Assembly (NCBI GenBank): GCA_029945375.1
Contig: CM057065.1
Location: forward strand, 310,001 to 374,000
Source: Agaricus subrufescens
Taxonomy: Eukaryota > Basidiomycota > Agaricomycetes > Agaricales > Agaricaceae
Length of the DNA: 64,000 nucleotides
Reading direction: 5' to 3'
This document shows positions 10,728 through 22,469 of the stretch, in pieces. The translations under genes were made by a program, and so were the position numbers. Numbering within the stretch: position 1 is the first letter of the stretch; each line of letters begins with the position of its first letter. The notes below the pieces were generated by a model. The model was not told where the DNA came from. It saw nothing but the letters and a program-made list of their open reading frames with translations, and did no database searches.

Positions 10728-12522
10728 CTAGACTGGAGCGTTTGGACCAGGGCAACGAGGAACATCTGTATCAATCCAAAGCCTTGGTACGGATGCTTTT
10801 GTTGAACGTTGAGTAGAGGCACGAATCTCGGGTCCTAGAAATAGCTGTGAAGGACGGATGGTATCTCCGGGGTCCAGCATTCTCTTGAAAGGGTAGATGT
10901 CCGGGACATTATTCACTTCAGTTCCTGAGATGGATGTCAATCAGTCTGGCTGAAATAATTTAGAGGTTGGTCGATTTGCACGCACGGTGATAATGTTGCA
11001 CTAGGAGATTCTTTAACCGCCTCAGATTAGTGGTGAGATCTGAAGGATTGAGTCGGACTCGGTGAGGCATTTCTACTGACATATGGTCGGATGGTCGCGT
11101 CAACCTGTCAGCTTCAAGTTGATCTACGATTCTTGGGCATCGCGGACGCTTCCCAACTTCAATCGACCAACATGTTCCTATCAGTTCACGAAACTTGTTA
11201 TTGAGATCTTCGTCCCCATGCAGTCTGACCATATCTAGCTGTGCTGGTAATTCTCCACGCATCAATTTAAACATCACTTGGTAGTCGGAGCATTTTGCAA
11301 ACGGTTCCATTCCAGTTAGAATCTAATGATTAACAGACGATTATTTGAGTAAATTGTCTGTGTTTGAATGTGAGATGACAATCAACTGACCTCGTAACAT
11401 AAACACCCAAAGGCCCACACATCACTCTCACAAGTCGGCTGTCCTTCTTCCTCAAAAAGCTCTGGAGAAGTCCAACGCGTCGTATTGCCAGAAGGCCCAC
11501 TTGCGGTTCTTGTAACTCCTAGCGTTCCATTTGTTATGATAGATGATAGTCCGAAATCCGCTAGGCAAGCATGTTGACGGTCGTCGATCAAGATATTGCG
11601 CTATGTCAGCTGGTGAGTGGTGCAGGTATGTAATGTAGTAGTTAGACCTTACTCCTTTAAGGTCCCCATGAACAATATTTTGCTCATGAAGATACTGGAG
11701 CCCCTTCGCGATATCGTCAATCTTGACAAGCGCTATTAGAAATTCATGCAATATCATAGAAATGGGCTCACTAGCGGCTTGCGAGGAACATTGGGCTCCT
11801 TCCTTAGAAACTCCACGATGTCGCCATTTTCCATCCAGGGAGACACAAGGCAGATACGTTTCTCCCAATAGAAAATTCCATAAAATGGTACAACATTAGG
11901 ATGGTCCAGCTGATTCCAAACAATAGCCTCACGGGCATGAGCCTAATACACATCAGTACGGCAGCGTTCGCATCAAGGACAGACGACCTCATACCTTCAG
12001 CAGTTGCTTTATGTCCGAATCTTGATACAACCGTGCAACCTTTAAGCAAAGGAGCTGACGTTGGTAGCGTCCTTGATAGATATCACCAAACCCTCCTCCG
12101 CTTCTGAGAGACATATCATGAATGTCCTTTAGCACATAACAGGTAGGATATAACATTGATGCTTCACAGAGTCTTCGTAGGATGATCAGAATGTACTTGA
12201 GTAGCCCAGGCTCTATTGACTTTCGCATTTCTGGATCCGAAACAAACTAGTGACTGGGTTCATATGATATTCTTTACAAGTGCTTACGAAGATCACTCAC
12301 ATTGTTCAGACTATCGATGCATGACTGGGCACGGTCACCCCTCAATTCCAGCAGTGCTTTCCTCTTTTCTTGATTCCACAAGATGACGGAGAGCCACTAC
12401 ACGCGTATTTCCCTCGTCAGAGGATAAACGTTCATGTATGAGGAGCTCACCTGCTTCGTTTGAGACGACTCGGACAGTAATATTTGCTCCAGGTGATGGG
12501 ATTTCTCTTGCGTTTCGTCCAT
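10728..12522 (-). CDS. Stand-alone TKL-type protein kinase A
   Basis: Eight exons on the minus strand: 12451-12522, 12301-12396, 11995-12246, 11772-11942, 11653-11721, 11391-11600, 10986-11322 and 10728-10924, giving 467 residues with all phases closing. Exon 1 encodes a short leader (MDETQEK...SQTKQ) and exon 2 the conserved helical segment containing LLELRGDRAQ. The kinase domain has a good glycine loop (GGGFGDIYQG), the beta-3 Lys (LCLKVAR), HGDLKGRN, ADFGLS, SPE and SDVWAFG, so it should be active. HGD in place of HRD is usual in this mushroom family. The tail after the C-lobe is about 65 residues with no recognised domain. Exon sizes 96-252-171-69-210-337 are shared with B, C, D and E almost exactly, which makes A the simplest member and probably the ancestral form. 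Substrates are unknown. Confidence 0.9.
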
Positions 12523-12572
12523 CGTGGTGTCGGTTCAGGTTAGGGTTTTCAGCCCAGCAAGGCGTTGCCAAT

Positions 12573-12602
12573 AGAGGCACATGACATCGATTGATTGGCG
12601 TC
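12573..12602 (-). promoter_or_regulatory. Shared upstream block of kinase A
   Basis: About 50 bp upstream of the kinase A start codon. It contains GCACATG and CGATTGATTGGCG, also found at the matching position upstream of kinases D (46353-46387) and E (52121-52155). It may be a conserved promoter element or simply ancestral flanking sequence. Confidence 0.4.
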
Positions 12603-12666
12603 TACGAGAAGTTGTCGTTGTGATCATTGTTCTAAATATACTGTATGGCAGAGAACGTCATATTAA

Positions 12667-12807
12667 CACGGCAGACATTTAGCTGTCAAGTCGTCTCCTA
12701 AATTGGGATGTCAAGTAATTTGTCACCTCGCTGTCATGTAGACTGTCAAGTCGTGCCCGACATGCCGGTCGGTCACCTGTCACGCAAAGATTCACATGAT
12801 TGCCGTG
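12667..12807. mobile_element. Plavaka/CACTA-like terminal sequence with subterminal TGTCA repeats
   Basis: The stretch begins CACGGCAGACATTTAGCTG and carries many copies of TGTCAAG/TGTCAC, as subterminal repeats of CACTA-like elements do. It ends with TGCCGTG in inverted orientation to the start. The same terminal motif begins the MITE at 42722. It is either the left end of the transposon whose transposase begins at 14773, or a short non-autonomous element next to it. Confidence 0.5.
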
Positions 12808-12863
12808 TTATTGTTGTTGATTATGTCACATGATTGCCGTGTTATTGTTGTTGATTATTGAAC
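12792..12863. repeat. Two tandem copies of a 36-bp unit
   Basis: The unit TCACATGATTGCCGTGTTAT... is repeated directly with almost no change at 12792-12827 and 12828-12863. It lies between the CACTA-like terminus and the retroelement insertion point. Confidence 0.85.
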
Positions 12864-12876
12864 ACGAAATAGCACC
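12862..12876. repeat. Left target-site duplication of the non-LTR element
   Basis: ACACGAAATAGCACC, repeated with one mismatch as ACACAAAATAGCACC at 14735-14749. Confidence 0.75.
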
Positions 12877-14734
12877 ATCCCTTCTTGACCTTGTACCACT
12901 ACCTTCCCTTTTGGGACTTTGGGGTGCTACTGCATTGAGAATACATTCTGATATGCCCCCTAAGTGTAAAACCACTGCTGTCCCCTTGCAGGAGGCCCCC
13001 CCTCCTGCCACATTTAGCTGGTCTGAGCTACCACTTGCCAGCCTCCGCAATCTGCGCAACTCCTCCAGTTCATGGTCAACACTCAATGTAACAGACTGCG
13101 CTGACATCAGTGCAGCCATCCTCCGACATCCAGACAGCACCTTTAGTATCTCCAACACCATAGGCTCTCCTCAAATCAGCCCTGCTGTACAGGATGATCC
13201 CCCCTCAAAAGATGAACTAGAGGTCTGGGAACCTGCTTTCTCATACCTCGAGACTTTTCAGTATGACGATGACCCTGTCTTCCTCTCATGTGTGGCTGGC
13301 ATCACCTGCCAATTTGTCCTCAAGGCATGCTCCTGCAAGGAGTATCACCACCTCATCTGCCCACAGTCCAACAAGGCTGTGGACCACTATCTAGGTCTGC
13401 TGGCCGAGCAATTACCCCACCCCCCAGCCACTCCCCCCACCCCTACTCCTATGGAGGTTGCCCCTGACACCCCCAAGAAGCCCTCCCCCAAGAAGATCAA
13501 ATTCAGCCCATTGACTCCTCAAAAGCCTGCGCCAGAGTGCCAGAATGCTCCTGCCCCTAAAAAGACTGTGGAAGCACCTACTCTTTCCAAGTGTCCACCC
13601 CCCCAGGCTGCCCCCCCTGTCTCCATTGCTGCCAAGCCCAAGTGCAAGCAAAAGCGAGGCAAGCACACCACACACGGCGCTTCTCACCATGGCATCATCC
13701 TTACTCTGCCCATGGGTCACACGCTGACCCTGGACTTCCTCTCTACTGAGGCCATCAATGGCTTCAACCATGCACTTGCTAACAACCTTAAGTCTAAGGT
13801 CATTATCACTCACTGGGAGCTACATGAGGACAACAAAATGTTCCTCCACACTAACTCCATCCCCACCCCCATAGAATCTGTGTTTGTGCTCTGGCATGTT
13901 TGCAAACTCCATTCCTCTGACTCATCTCCCATCCAAAGTGAAAGGGCTCAAGCAACATCATACCTCAAGATTATTGACGTTCCCATTCTATTCCCCGCCA
14001 TCCCCTCCAAGGACTGGCTCACTCCCACCCTTGCAGCCTTCCAAGAGGCTCTTGGCTCCTTCATTGCTGGTGCCACCATTCGTGACTCCCTCAAACACAA
14101 GATTCACCTCATGCAGGTCTCGCCGCACTCTGACTCATGCATTGCGTGGGTTGACATCAATGATTCAGTTGCTGGGTCTAAGGCCTGATCTCTCATCAGT
14201 CAGGTGGTTCACTTCCGCAGAACCAACTGCCAAGTCAGGGGCGCCAAGCCCCACTCTGGCTCCATCTTATGCACTTGGTGCATGAGGTGGGGTCACCACC
14301 ACTCTTCCTGCTGCTGTCAAGGTGTCTGTTGCTCTCTATGCATGAGTCCCCACTCTGGGGACAACCACTACACCATGGTCAACACCAAAAATGTTGATCA
14401 TTACCATTACGTAAATTGTTCTGCCTCCAAGCAGGACAAAACCAACCACTCTGCTATGGACAAGTCTGCTTGTCCTTTCTGGAAACACTGCTTTGATTGG
14501 GCCTGGCTGCACAAGCAGTTCAGACGTACCTGATCTCTGACTCATGCTCCATGTTTGCCTCGTCCCCTTCATGTTGTCTTGTGATATGCCCATGTACTTC
14601 TTGGCCTTTCAATTATTTTCTCTTCATGTTGTCTCGTGATACTTGTTTTGTGTTGATTACTTCATTCCTGGCCTCCAGCCAGGGGCGCTATGCAATCAGG
14701 CAGCGCTTAATAAATGTGATTTAAAAAAAAAAAA
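12877..14734 (+). mobile_element. ORF1-only non-LTR retrotransposon, nested in a DNA transposon
   Basis: A 1.86-kb insertion with the marks of target-primed reverse transcription: a 15-bp target-site duplication at both sides (one mismatch), an AATAAA signal at about 14710, and a 3' tail of 13 A residues at 14723-14735. It encodes only an ORF1-type protein (12953-14533), followed by about 190 bp of 3' UTR. No endonuclease or reverse transcriptase is present, so the copy is non-autonomous and must have been mobilised in trans. Removing it rejoins the flanking DNA upstream of a Plavaka transposase. Confidence 0.75.
12953..14533 (+). pseudogene. Non-LTR retroelement ORF1 (Gag-like, C-terminal zinc knuckles), one in-frame stop
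   Basis: A frame of about 526 codons from the ATG of MPPKCKTTAV, interrupted only by a TGA at 14186-14188; after it the same frame continues to 14533. The N-terminal half is Pro/Ser/Lys-rich. The C-terminus has closely spaced Cys/His clusters (CTWCMRWGHHHSSC and CCSLCMSPHSGDNH) like the CCHC knuckles of ORF1 proteins in fungal Tad/LINE-type elements, which bind element RNA. The nonsense codon could come from a C-to-T change. Without ORF2 the protein could not drive retrotransposition. A Gag from another element class is possible, but the poly(A) tail and target-site duplication favour a non-LTR origin. Confidence 0.65.
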
Positions 14735-14749
14735 ACACAAAATAGCACC
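14735..14749. repeat. Right target-site duplication of the non-LTR element
   Basis: ACACAAAATAGCACC directly after the poly(A) tail, matching 12862-12876 with one mismatch. Confidence 0.75.
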
Positions 14750-14772
14750 TCCCTTTTGCTGCCTTCGTTCAG

Positions 14773-17700
14773 ATGCCTTCATCATGCCAAGTGCTATGCA
14801 CTTGCTCAAGGTGTTGCCTATATCATTTCATTGCAGAAGATGGTCAACAAACCTTTGGAAAACTTGTTTCTCCTAACACATGTACTATGCACATGCAAAA
14901 GGAGTATCAGCAACCTGAGCATCATAATAGTGCACAGGTGAGCCTATATCTGTTCTGAACTTATCATAAAAACTTACTGTCACTTGATTAGCCTGAAATT
15001 CATGGCAGTCCAGTAGCTCTTGTGAATTCAGATGTCAATGATCAGTATGGGGATCAATCTGAAACTGGTAATGCTCCAACAATTGAAAGTGAGTATACTT
15101 TATGGCTGAATGGTATAGTTGATTGAGGATGACCTACTAGGCCCCCATCCAGTCCATGTTCAAATGCTTGTATACATCTTTGGAGCATGGCTCCATCTCA
15201 TGTGTGGTCTCAGCCACACCACTACAACACAGATAATCAAGTTTGTCGAGTTTACTATCAATCTTGCAGTCAATGTCAATCACTTGTCTACCATATCCTC
15301 CCAGAATCTCCTTTCTTCATCCCACATCTCAACACATTGCATGTTTTCAGTACCACATGATGTTTGCACCACCATATCAGCACTGTCCCTTGAGCCCCAG
15401 ATTGTACGATATATATGTTGCCCCCAATGTTTCCGCTGCTATACACTTGATCATCTAACTGAAAAATGCACCTGGCATGAAACTCTGCAAAGTAAGGCAT
15501 GTGGTGAAGACCTATAGACTGTCCAATCAACACAAGGTGGCCTGAAAGCAGTTCCCAAAAGGCTTTACAGTACTCAAAGCCTAGAATCATGGCTCTCATG
15601 GTTCCTTAGCCATCTGGACATAGAAAATTTGATTGAACAATCTTATCAACACAGTGCTTCAGATGACAGAGTTATGCATGATATTTGGGATAGCCCCTCC
15701 TGGCGGAGCCTTGGGCTGTTCTCTACAACTTGTGGTAATTTGACATTCAGCATCTTTATCGACTGGTTCAACCCATTTGTGAACAAGATCACAGGCAAGA
15801 CAGCATCTTGTGGGGCGGTTATGATGCTCTGCCTTAACCTCCCATATGACCAATGCCATAAGCCCAAGAACACCTTTTTTGCAAGCATCACTCCACCACC
15901 CCATGAACCAACAATTGTGACAATCACAAATCTACTAGATCCCATTGTCAAAGAACTTCAGCATCCCTACTATGGTTTAACCATTCGCACATACTGCTAC
16001 CCTGAGGGCACAACAATTCGACTTGGTGTACTGCCTGCTATCGGTGATCTCCTTGCTTTACAAAAAGTACTTGGGTTTGCTGGTGTTGCTGCCCATCAAT
16101 TCTGCTCCTTTTGTATGCTTCACAAAGTAGATATTGAGTCATTACAAACTCAGCTATTTGTACCCCGTGCTGGGGTTGAGGTGATTGCTGCTGCTGAGGA
16201 ATGGCATCAATCATCTACAAAGAAGAAACGAGAGCAAATTTTCAGACAACATGGTGTCCATTGGTCTTCCCTACACCACCTTGCGTATCGAGACCCAGTT
16301 CAGCATACTGTCCTTGGTGTCATGCACAACTGGCTTGAGGGTATTCTTCAGCATCACATCCGTGTCAAATGGGGGATTGGAATCTGACAATGCTCGTCCT
16401 GCTGGTGAGGTCAGTCTGGATGGGGTTGGCAGTGATCTGGATGAAGAGGTGTTGGATGAAGAAATTACTAGTTTGTATGCCAAGGCCCAGGGATTTAATG
16501 ATACCCCATCAGGCTCCCGACTTCACTCAGACAATTTGAATATCTCTGATTTGTTGACTTCTGATGATGGGACTGATGACAGCAACTTTCTACCTGCACC
16601 TGAGTCTGAAAGTGACTCTGAAGATGAATATCCCCTCACATCCTGTATTTTTGATTCACATTCATTATTGTTGATTCAAACATGTATTGCAAACACAACT
16701 CTTCCATCATGGATTGATAGGCCACCCATAAATCTCGGAGAAAAGTCCCATGGCAAGCTCAAAGCCAATCATTGGTTGACACTCTTTACTATTTTCTTCC
16801 CTCTGATCCTTCCAGAGATATGGCTTGCACAAGATTTAAGACATAGTAGAGCACTGATGATGAATTTTCATGATCTTGTAATTTGCGCTCATGTTGTTAC
16901 CTCATATACAACTTTGGCAGCCATGGCGGACAAATTTTCAGATCACTATATTCAATATCATGAATTGTCCCAACTCTTATTCCCAAATATCCAATCCTGA
17001 CCAAATCATCATTATGCAATGCATATTCCACAGTCACTCTTATTCTGGGGTCTGCTAATTTGGTTAAGTGAATTTCCCTATGAGCGGCACAATGGGCTTC
17101 TTCAGAACATTAAGACCAATAATCATATGTGTATGTATAGACAAATTTTTTTGCCCCATGGTGCACTCACAATCATCAATAGGGGAGCTTGATTTGACTA
17201 TGCTACATCAAGTTTGTCAACGAGGTCAACTAACTGCATTATTTCAAGGATCCAACAATATGATATTAAATACAGGAACTGGGATCCTAGGTGGACAATC
17301 TACCCCAGTATTGCCCTCAAAATCACAGGGGCTGAAACAACTACCAATTGATATTTACCAACTCTTTCTTGAGCATATTCAGCTCCACCGGCCCCATCTC
17401 CGAGATTTCCACCAACTTCCTCATCCTGAGACTGCACAAGTACTCTCACCATGGGTTTCTGAAAAGCAACATATCTTATACAACACACGTCAATTTTCAC
17501 TTTCCTCTCTGCATCTAGGAAATGGCTCTATCAGCTTTCATGACACTTCTGGTGACATTAAATATGGTACTATATGCCGAATCTGGACCCAGGCTCTCAA
17601 AATCAACGATTCTGACAATGAAGAATGCACTTTCCTTCTAGTATCTTGTAGTGAACTTCTTTCTCCACATGATGCTCCATCCAATCCTTATCTTCAGCTG

Positions 17701-17871
17701 AAAGGCTTCAAGTGTTTTCTCACATACACGCAGTCATCATTACCAAACATTGTTATTTCACTAACTCAGGTTATCAGTCATGTAGCACATTATGTTTGGC
17801 CACAAGGAACATTTGGTATTCAGGTTGAGTTTTCAATAATTGTTGATAGTTTACACCGAAACTGTACTTAG
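14773..17871 (+). pseudogene. Plavaka-type (CACTA-like) transposase, degenerate copy 1
   Basis: The N-terminus (14773-14937) carries a Cys/His cluster (CTCSRCC...DGQQTFGKLVS) usual in these proteins. The core at 15119-16387 reads WLHLMCGLS, CCPQCF, DIWDSPSWRSLG, GNLTFSIFIDWFNPF, ITPPPHEP, FCSFC, DPVQHTVLGVMHNWLEG, typical of the Plavaka transposases of mushrooms. A TAG at 15515-15517 interrupts this frame. Near 16380 the frame shifts into 16185-17000 (acidic stretch, then LPSWIDRPPINLGEKSHGKLKANHW). Further breaks follow to 17871. Joining of the exons before 15119 is unclear. In the family, these proteins cut and paste elements with CACTA-like ends; this copy cannot. The retroelement at 12877-14734 sits in its 5' flank. 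Confidence 0.75.
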
Positions 17872-17878
17872 GTAGTAA

Positions 17879-18715
17879 TCATATCTCATCCATCTCTTCA
17901 TCAAAATCTGCAAGTTCTTCTTCATCATCCAACCATTCATCAAGGTCATCGTCATCATCCTCCAAATCATCTAGCTTATATTTCACCAAAACTTGTTCAC
18001 CATATGTCTTCATAAATTGCTTGTTGCTCATGCATTCAGCTGGACAATCAGTAAATGAATCTTCAACACTCAGGAGGAGAGCAACTGCCTGGGATGTGAT
18101 GTGCTTCCGCAAGTGACATTGAAGCCAGTTAAAGAATGTAACATCAAAGTAGTCGATAGGCATGTTGAGTGGTAGTGCCGTGAATGCAGTATCTTGTGGT
18201 GGAGTGGGAAGTTTCCTAATTCGCTCACAATGACAGTGCCTCAAAATGTCATAGCAATTTTCTTCTTCTCATTTTTCATCAAGCAACCATATAAATCTCT
18301 CAAATGCAAGAGATCATTCAGGGCATTGTTTTATCCAGAAGATGGGACAGCCCCCCTCTTGTTCACCATTTGGATCAGCTTCATCATCTGATGTAGCTTT
18401 TAGATCAATGAGATCAAGGTAACGTTGGGGATATGTGTTGCAAATGAGGAAATCATGGCGTGCATCTGCAAGCTTGTGAAACTAATTAGGATTCACATAG
18501 AACATTTAAGAAATAGAAATAACATACATGTTTACAGTTTTGATAAAGAGGATTTATTTCAGATGCTGCTCGAACACTTCCCAGCCTACAAACATCCTTC
18601 TTGAATAGTTTGTACATGTGATGATGCACAAAATGATCATAGAGCTTCCTCATAAGCTCCATGTTATGAATGTACTTGAGTGTAGCACTGTGAGCCCTGC
18701 GGCACAGGAAAACTC
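17879..18715 (-). pseudogene. Uncharacterised agaricomycete gene with two nonsense codons
   Basis: On the minus strand one frame runs from about 18715 through GVFLCRRAHSATLKYIHN and, after a short intron near 18480-18530, through YPQRYLDLI and NMPIDYFDVTFFNWLQ to an acidic tail ending EEMDEI at 17879. Two TGA codons interrupt the frame, at 18314-18316 (CPE*SLAF) and 18269-18271 (DEK*EEEN). Both are compatible with CGA (Arg) mutated to TGA. I recall similar repeat-associated hypothetical proteins in mushroom genomes but know no function. It lies tail-to-tail between two Plavaka transposase genes and could be cargo or a separate element. Confidence 0.5.
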
Positions 18716-19002
18716 CGACATTAAGTAAGAGTTACGTTTTTTCGGCATTTAAATGTAGACACCGCACATAAGTATATAATATAATATAATATTCGGCATC
18801 TATGATCTGTCATCTTTGACGACAAATAATATGGGCCATGGAATAGTTCATTGTACACCCTTTACAGGTGGCTTTCTCTACAAAAACTGTCTAACCTGAG
18901 GCAGTCTAGGACTAAAATAAATAAATTCACGGTTGTATAATATAAGTACTATACGAGAGGTTAGTTTATGGTAAAGGAAAACAAAGTGACTCACACACCA
19001 AT

Positions 19003-22000
19003 TTAATCTACTTGAGGTGCAGAGATGCTGCTTCGATCCACAATAAACCATTGATTTCTATCCCAAACTTGCCCAACTACACACTTTACTGTGCTTAAAT
19101 CCACAATTTCGACTATACCGGTTTGCTGATAGCAATACCCATTGCTCTCTGTACTAAGTTGCATAACCCGGGCCTTGACAGCCTGGACGACAGCATATAT
19201 AATGGTTGATGGTGAATCGAGTCCAAGCTGTGGTATTGGTGGTAGGTCAAGAACAAGAATCCGAAGTAATTGTCCAAAAAATGCTCTCTTCACAAAATCA
19301 GGTCTTCGGTTTCTCTGACGAGCATATCTATCAACTGTTTGAATGTACTACAAGGTTGATTCACAAAACATTGTACCACAAGAGTTGATAAAACAACATA
19401 CCTTAATATATGATGAGTCTCGTGAATTTTCGCTTTGTCTGACCATATCGCGAGCTACAATAGTATCACCCCCACCAAGGCGGGAAACCCTACCATATTG
19501 AACAATTGGCTCATCAAGTCTAATAGCAGCCTGTACAGCAGTTTTTGCTTTTTCAAATCGGGTTGCCAATGAAGCGTATAACTTGTCCTGGAGGTGAGCA
19601 GAAATACATTCATGGCGTCGAGGAGGACGGAGCTGGTAAGATGAATCTGCATATTTCAGTAGTTTTTCTTATAACAAGCAAAGTTTTTTAGAGACATACA
19701 TAAATCAGGAACCGGTAATGACAACCCAATTGGCTTTTCAGCCTTTTCGGGACATAAATCTAGTTCTGACTGTAGATTAAATTTAAGTCGGATTTGATTG
19801 AGCTGTGCGGTTGCAGTGACAAATGTATTAATAGATGCATAGGGATGGCGTCGACTTCGGATAGATGGGAGCAGGGTGTTGCAATGCCGTTCCATGGGAA
19901 AGGCCCAGTACGTCCAAACAGGGCCAGCTACTCGGATACCCCATGCAATGTGGAGAAGTGCGTGGATTGTAAGCGGGCATGCAGAAAGTCGGTTGCAATC
20001 ATGAGCATAGTAGAGCCTATGTTGTTTTTAGTCACAAAAAATTGATACGATTTGTCACTCACTTTTTGTAGTCTTCTACCCACATCTGGAACCCCGAATC
20101 AATCTGTTCTACCATCTCTGTATCCATATCATATTCTAAACACATTTTGAGTAATTCAACAACCCGCATAAAGTGAGTATAGTATCTTGGTTGTTGAAAC
20201 CGGCCACGTAGCAGGACAGGGGCGATGAATAATGTCCAATTGGAATACATCTCAGAGGTCATCTGGCCTTGTTGCGTCGCAATGTTGGGTATTGGAGCTC
20301 CAAACTGAGATGGGATTGTAGATTTACAGGCTGCGGTCCTTGCTCCAATTTCTCTCCAATCGTCATTACTGATGACATAGCCCTTGCCGGTATGATCTAA
20401 TGCTTTGAAGCTGGAAGTCCAGAATAAAATGAGGTTAGGGATCAAATTTTCCCATATCAGATGCATGAAATCGAATGGAAATGACATAGGAAATGATATA
20501 GATGAAATGGTGCCGAGGATGGGTATGCCTTTGATGCCATACTCCTTAGAGAGTCGGTCAGATGTTGTGAGATTGTGGGTGTTTTGTACTAGCTTTGCTT
20601 GTTCCATTAATTCCTCGTGTACACGTAGTGGTAGTTGAGCCGCATCGTATCTTGGAGGACCACTGTATTGAATTTGATCACGTCGTAGGGGAACATAATG
20701 TGTATGGCTGTCACCACTACGGACACCAATGATTTTACACACTCGGCATGGACTAATCCCATTAGACCCTTTCATACGCATAACCATAGCCATGGCAGGT
20801 ATGTCTCCAAATACAAGGATAAGATGGGCATGTAGTTGGAAAAATGATTGAGTAATAGCATCGAAGGATCTAACACCAAACTCGAGTTGATTGAGCTCTT
20901 GAACAAGTGGCCAGAAAAACGAGTCCATATCCCAGGGCTTCTTGGGCCCTGGGATAGTTCCGACATTGATAGCATATTGTTTATGGAAGCGGACATCGGG
21001 GGGGAGATTGTAGTTGAAAAGGAGAATTGGCCAGCAAGTTTTATCGTGACGTTTGAATGGGGTAAACCCATCAGTTGAAAGCCCGAGGGCAATGTCGTGC
21101 TTATCTGAAAAATGGAAGAGAGGAGAGTTGCCGCTAGCTGGTACGATCTTGTTGAGCAAGGAACGATAGTGTAAACCATCAAAGACATCGGTGATAATGC
21201 CTGGTTGACTTTCAAAGTTGGCACGATATTGCATTAAGCTAGCATGATCATGATTTGCGACCATAGCTTGTAGGCGAGGTATTAATGGAATGTAGAGAAA
21301 GGATTTTCTTGGTTTGCCTCTATCATCAAGCTTCTTCTCGTGGCACTTCGGGCATTCTGTGAGAGCCTTGTGTGGTCCAGCAAAGCAGATACAGCTGTTT
21401 ACACAGCAGCTGTATGGGATCGGGTTAAAGCCGGAGAGATATTGAACGCGTTTTTTTGTGATTTTGAGAGACTGGTGGCGGACAGTTGGGAAAGCGTGAG
21501 CAAATTTGGCAAATGTTCACTCAGTTATATGCTCCTCAACCTTCAACGTATATTTACGGAGTAGGTTAAGGTCTGCCTCGCTCAAGGTAGGTTCTGAATC
21601 ATAATCAATATGGATTTAGACCCGTAGTAGAAGAACGACAAACCTGCAGACAGGAGAGCATGAGAAAGCTCAAGTTCACCATTCCACAGCAAGGCCTCAG
21701 CGAAGTCAGCACCAACAAGGCTAGGACCACCATTGTTAGCTTCAACATCTCCTTCTACCTCTTTATCTCCATTGTCAGGAGAACCATCGCCTTCATCATC
21801 CTCATCTTCACCCTTATCCTCTTCGTCATCATAGTCTTCTTCATCCCACAGTCTTCTCAACTCTTTGTCTCCTCCGTCATCTCCTTCACTTCCACTGTCG
21901 CTTGACTGCTCCAGTGGCTGGTTGGGTGATCTCCAGCGAATATCAAGAACCTGCTGGTTTCTATCTGCAAGTGATTGAGACAACGAATTAACCCTCTGAC

Positions 22001-22325
22001 AGTCGGGTATTTGTTGATCCACAGTCTCATTGTCATCTAGCGCAGTAGACACCCACAAGTTTACTAGCTCCTCCCTCCCCTCCCCCTCCCTTTCCTCCTC
22101 CCTTTCCTCCTCACTTTCAGTTAGAACTGATCGCCTTCTCTTGCTTCCAACTTCAACACGGTTATTCCAGTGCTCCAAACCAAATTGTTCTATTGAGGAT
22201 GCTGCAACACCAGTTCTTGTCCGTAGTTCAAGGTGAGCTTTCCTCGTTGAATACGCAACGTATTTGTTGCAGCCACATGTGCATTTGACTTTGTGACTGT
22301 GTTTGCTGCCAGACTTGGATGGCAT
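19003..22325 (-). pseudogene. Plavaka-type transposase copy 2, intact except for one stop codon
   Basis: Five exons on the minus strand: 21644-22325, 20063-21593, 19700-20016, 19402-19646 and 19003-19347, 1,040 codons with all phases closing. The start MPSKSGSKHSHKVK leads into a Cys-rich motif (CTCGC), then a long acidic stretch. The conserved core reads GFNPIPYSCC, CICFAGP, CPKC, GKPRKSFLYIPLIPRL, FSDKHDIALGLSTDGFTPF, FNYNLPP, IPGPKKP, VFGDIPAMAMVMRMKG, CRVC, YGIKG, SFPFDFMHLIWEN, ACPLTIHALLHIAWGI and SIRSRRHPY. This is the tnp2-like transposase of Plavaka/CACTA elements. The only defect is a TGA at 21517-21519 (HITE*TFAKF), where relatives have Arg, so CGA to TGA is likely. It may have lost activity recently. 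I did not find its terminal repeats. Confidence 0.85.
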
Positions 22326-22469
22326 GGGTGATGATCGATAAACGCGAACAGCTGCATAAGCCTGTGACGCCTGTGACAAGACATGCAACATGCACAAAGC
22401 GAGTATGTTGGAGGTACTCAATAGCTAAATGGTAGAGTTAGTATACCTGGGGAGTGTGTAATGATATGG

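Noticed and set aside
13412..13813. Minus-strand open frame of 133 codons
   Set aside because: Antisense shadow of the Pro-rich part of the retroelement ORF1.
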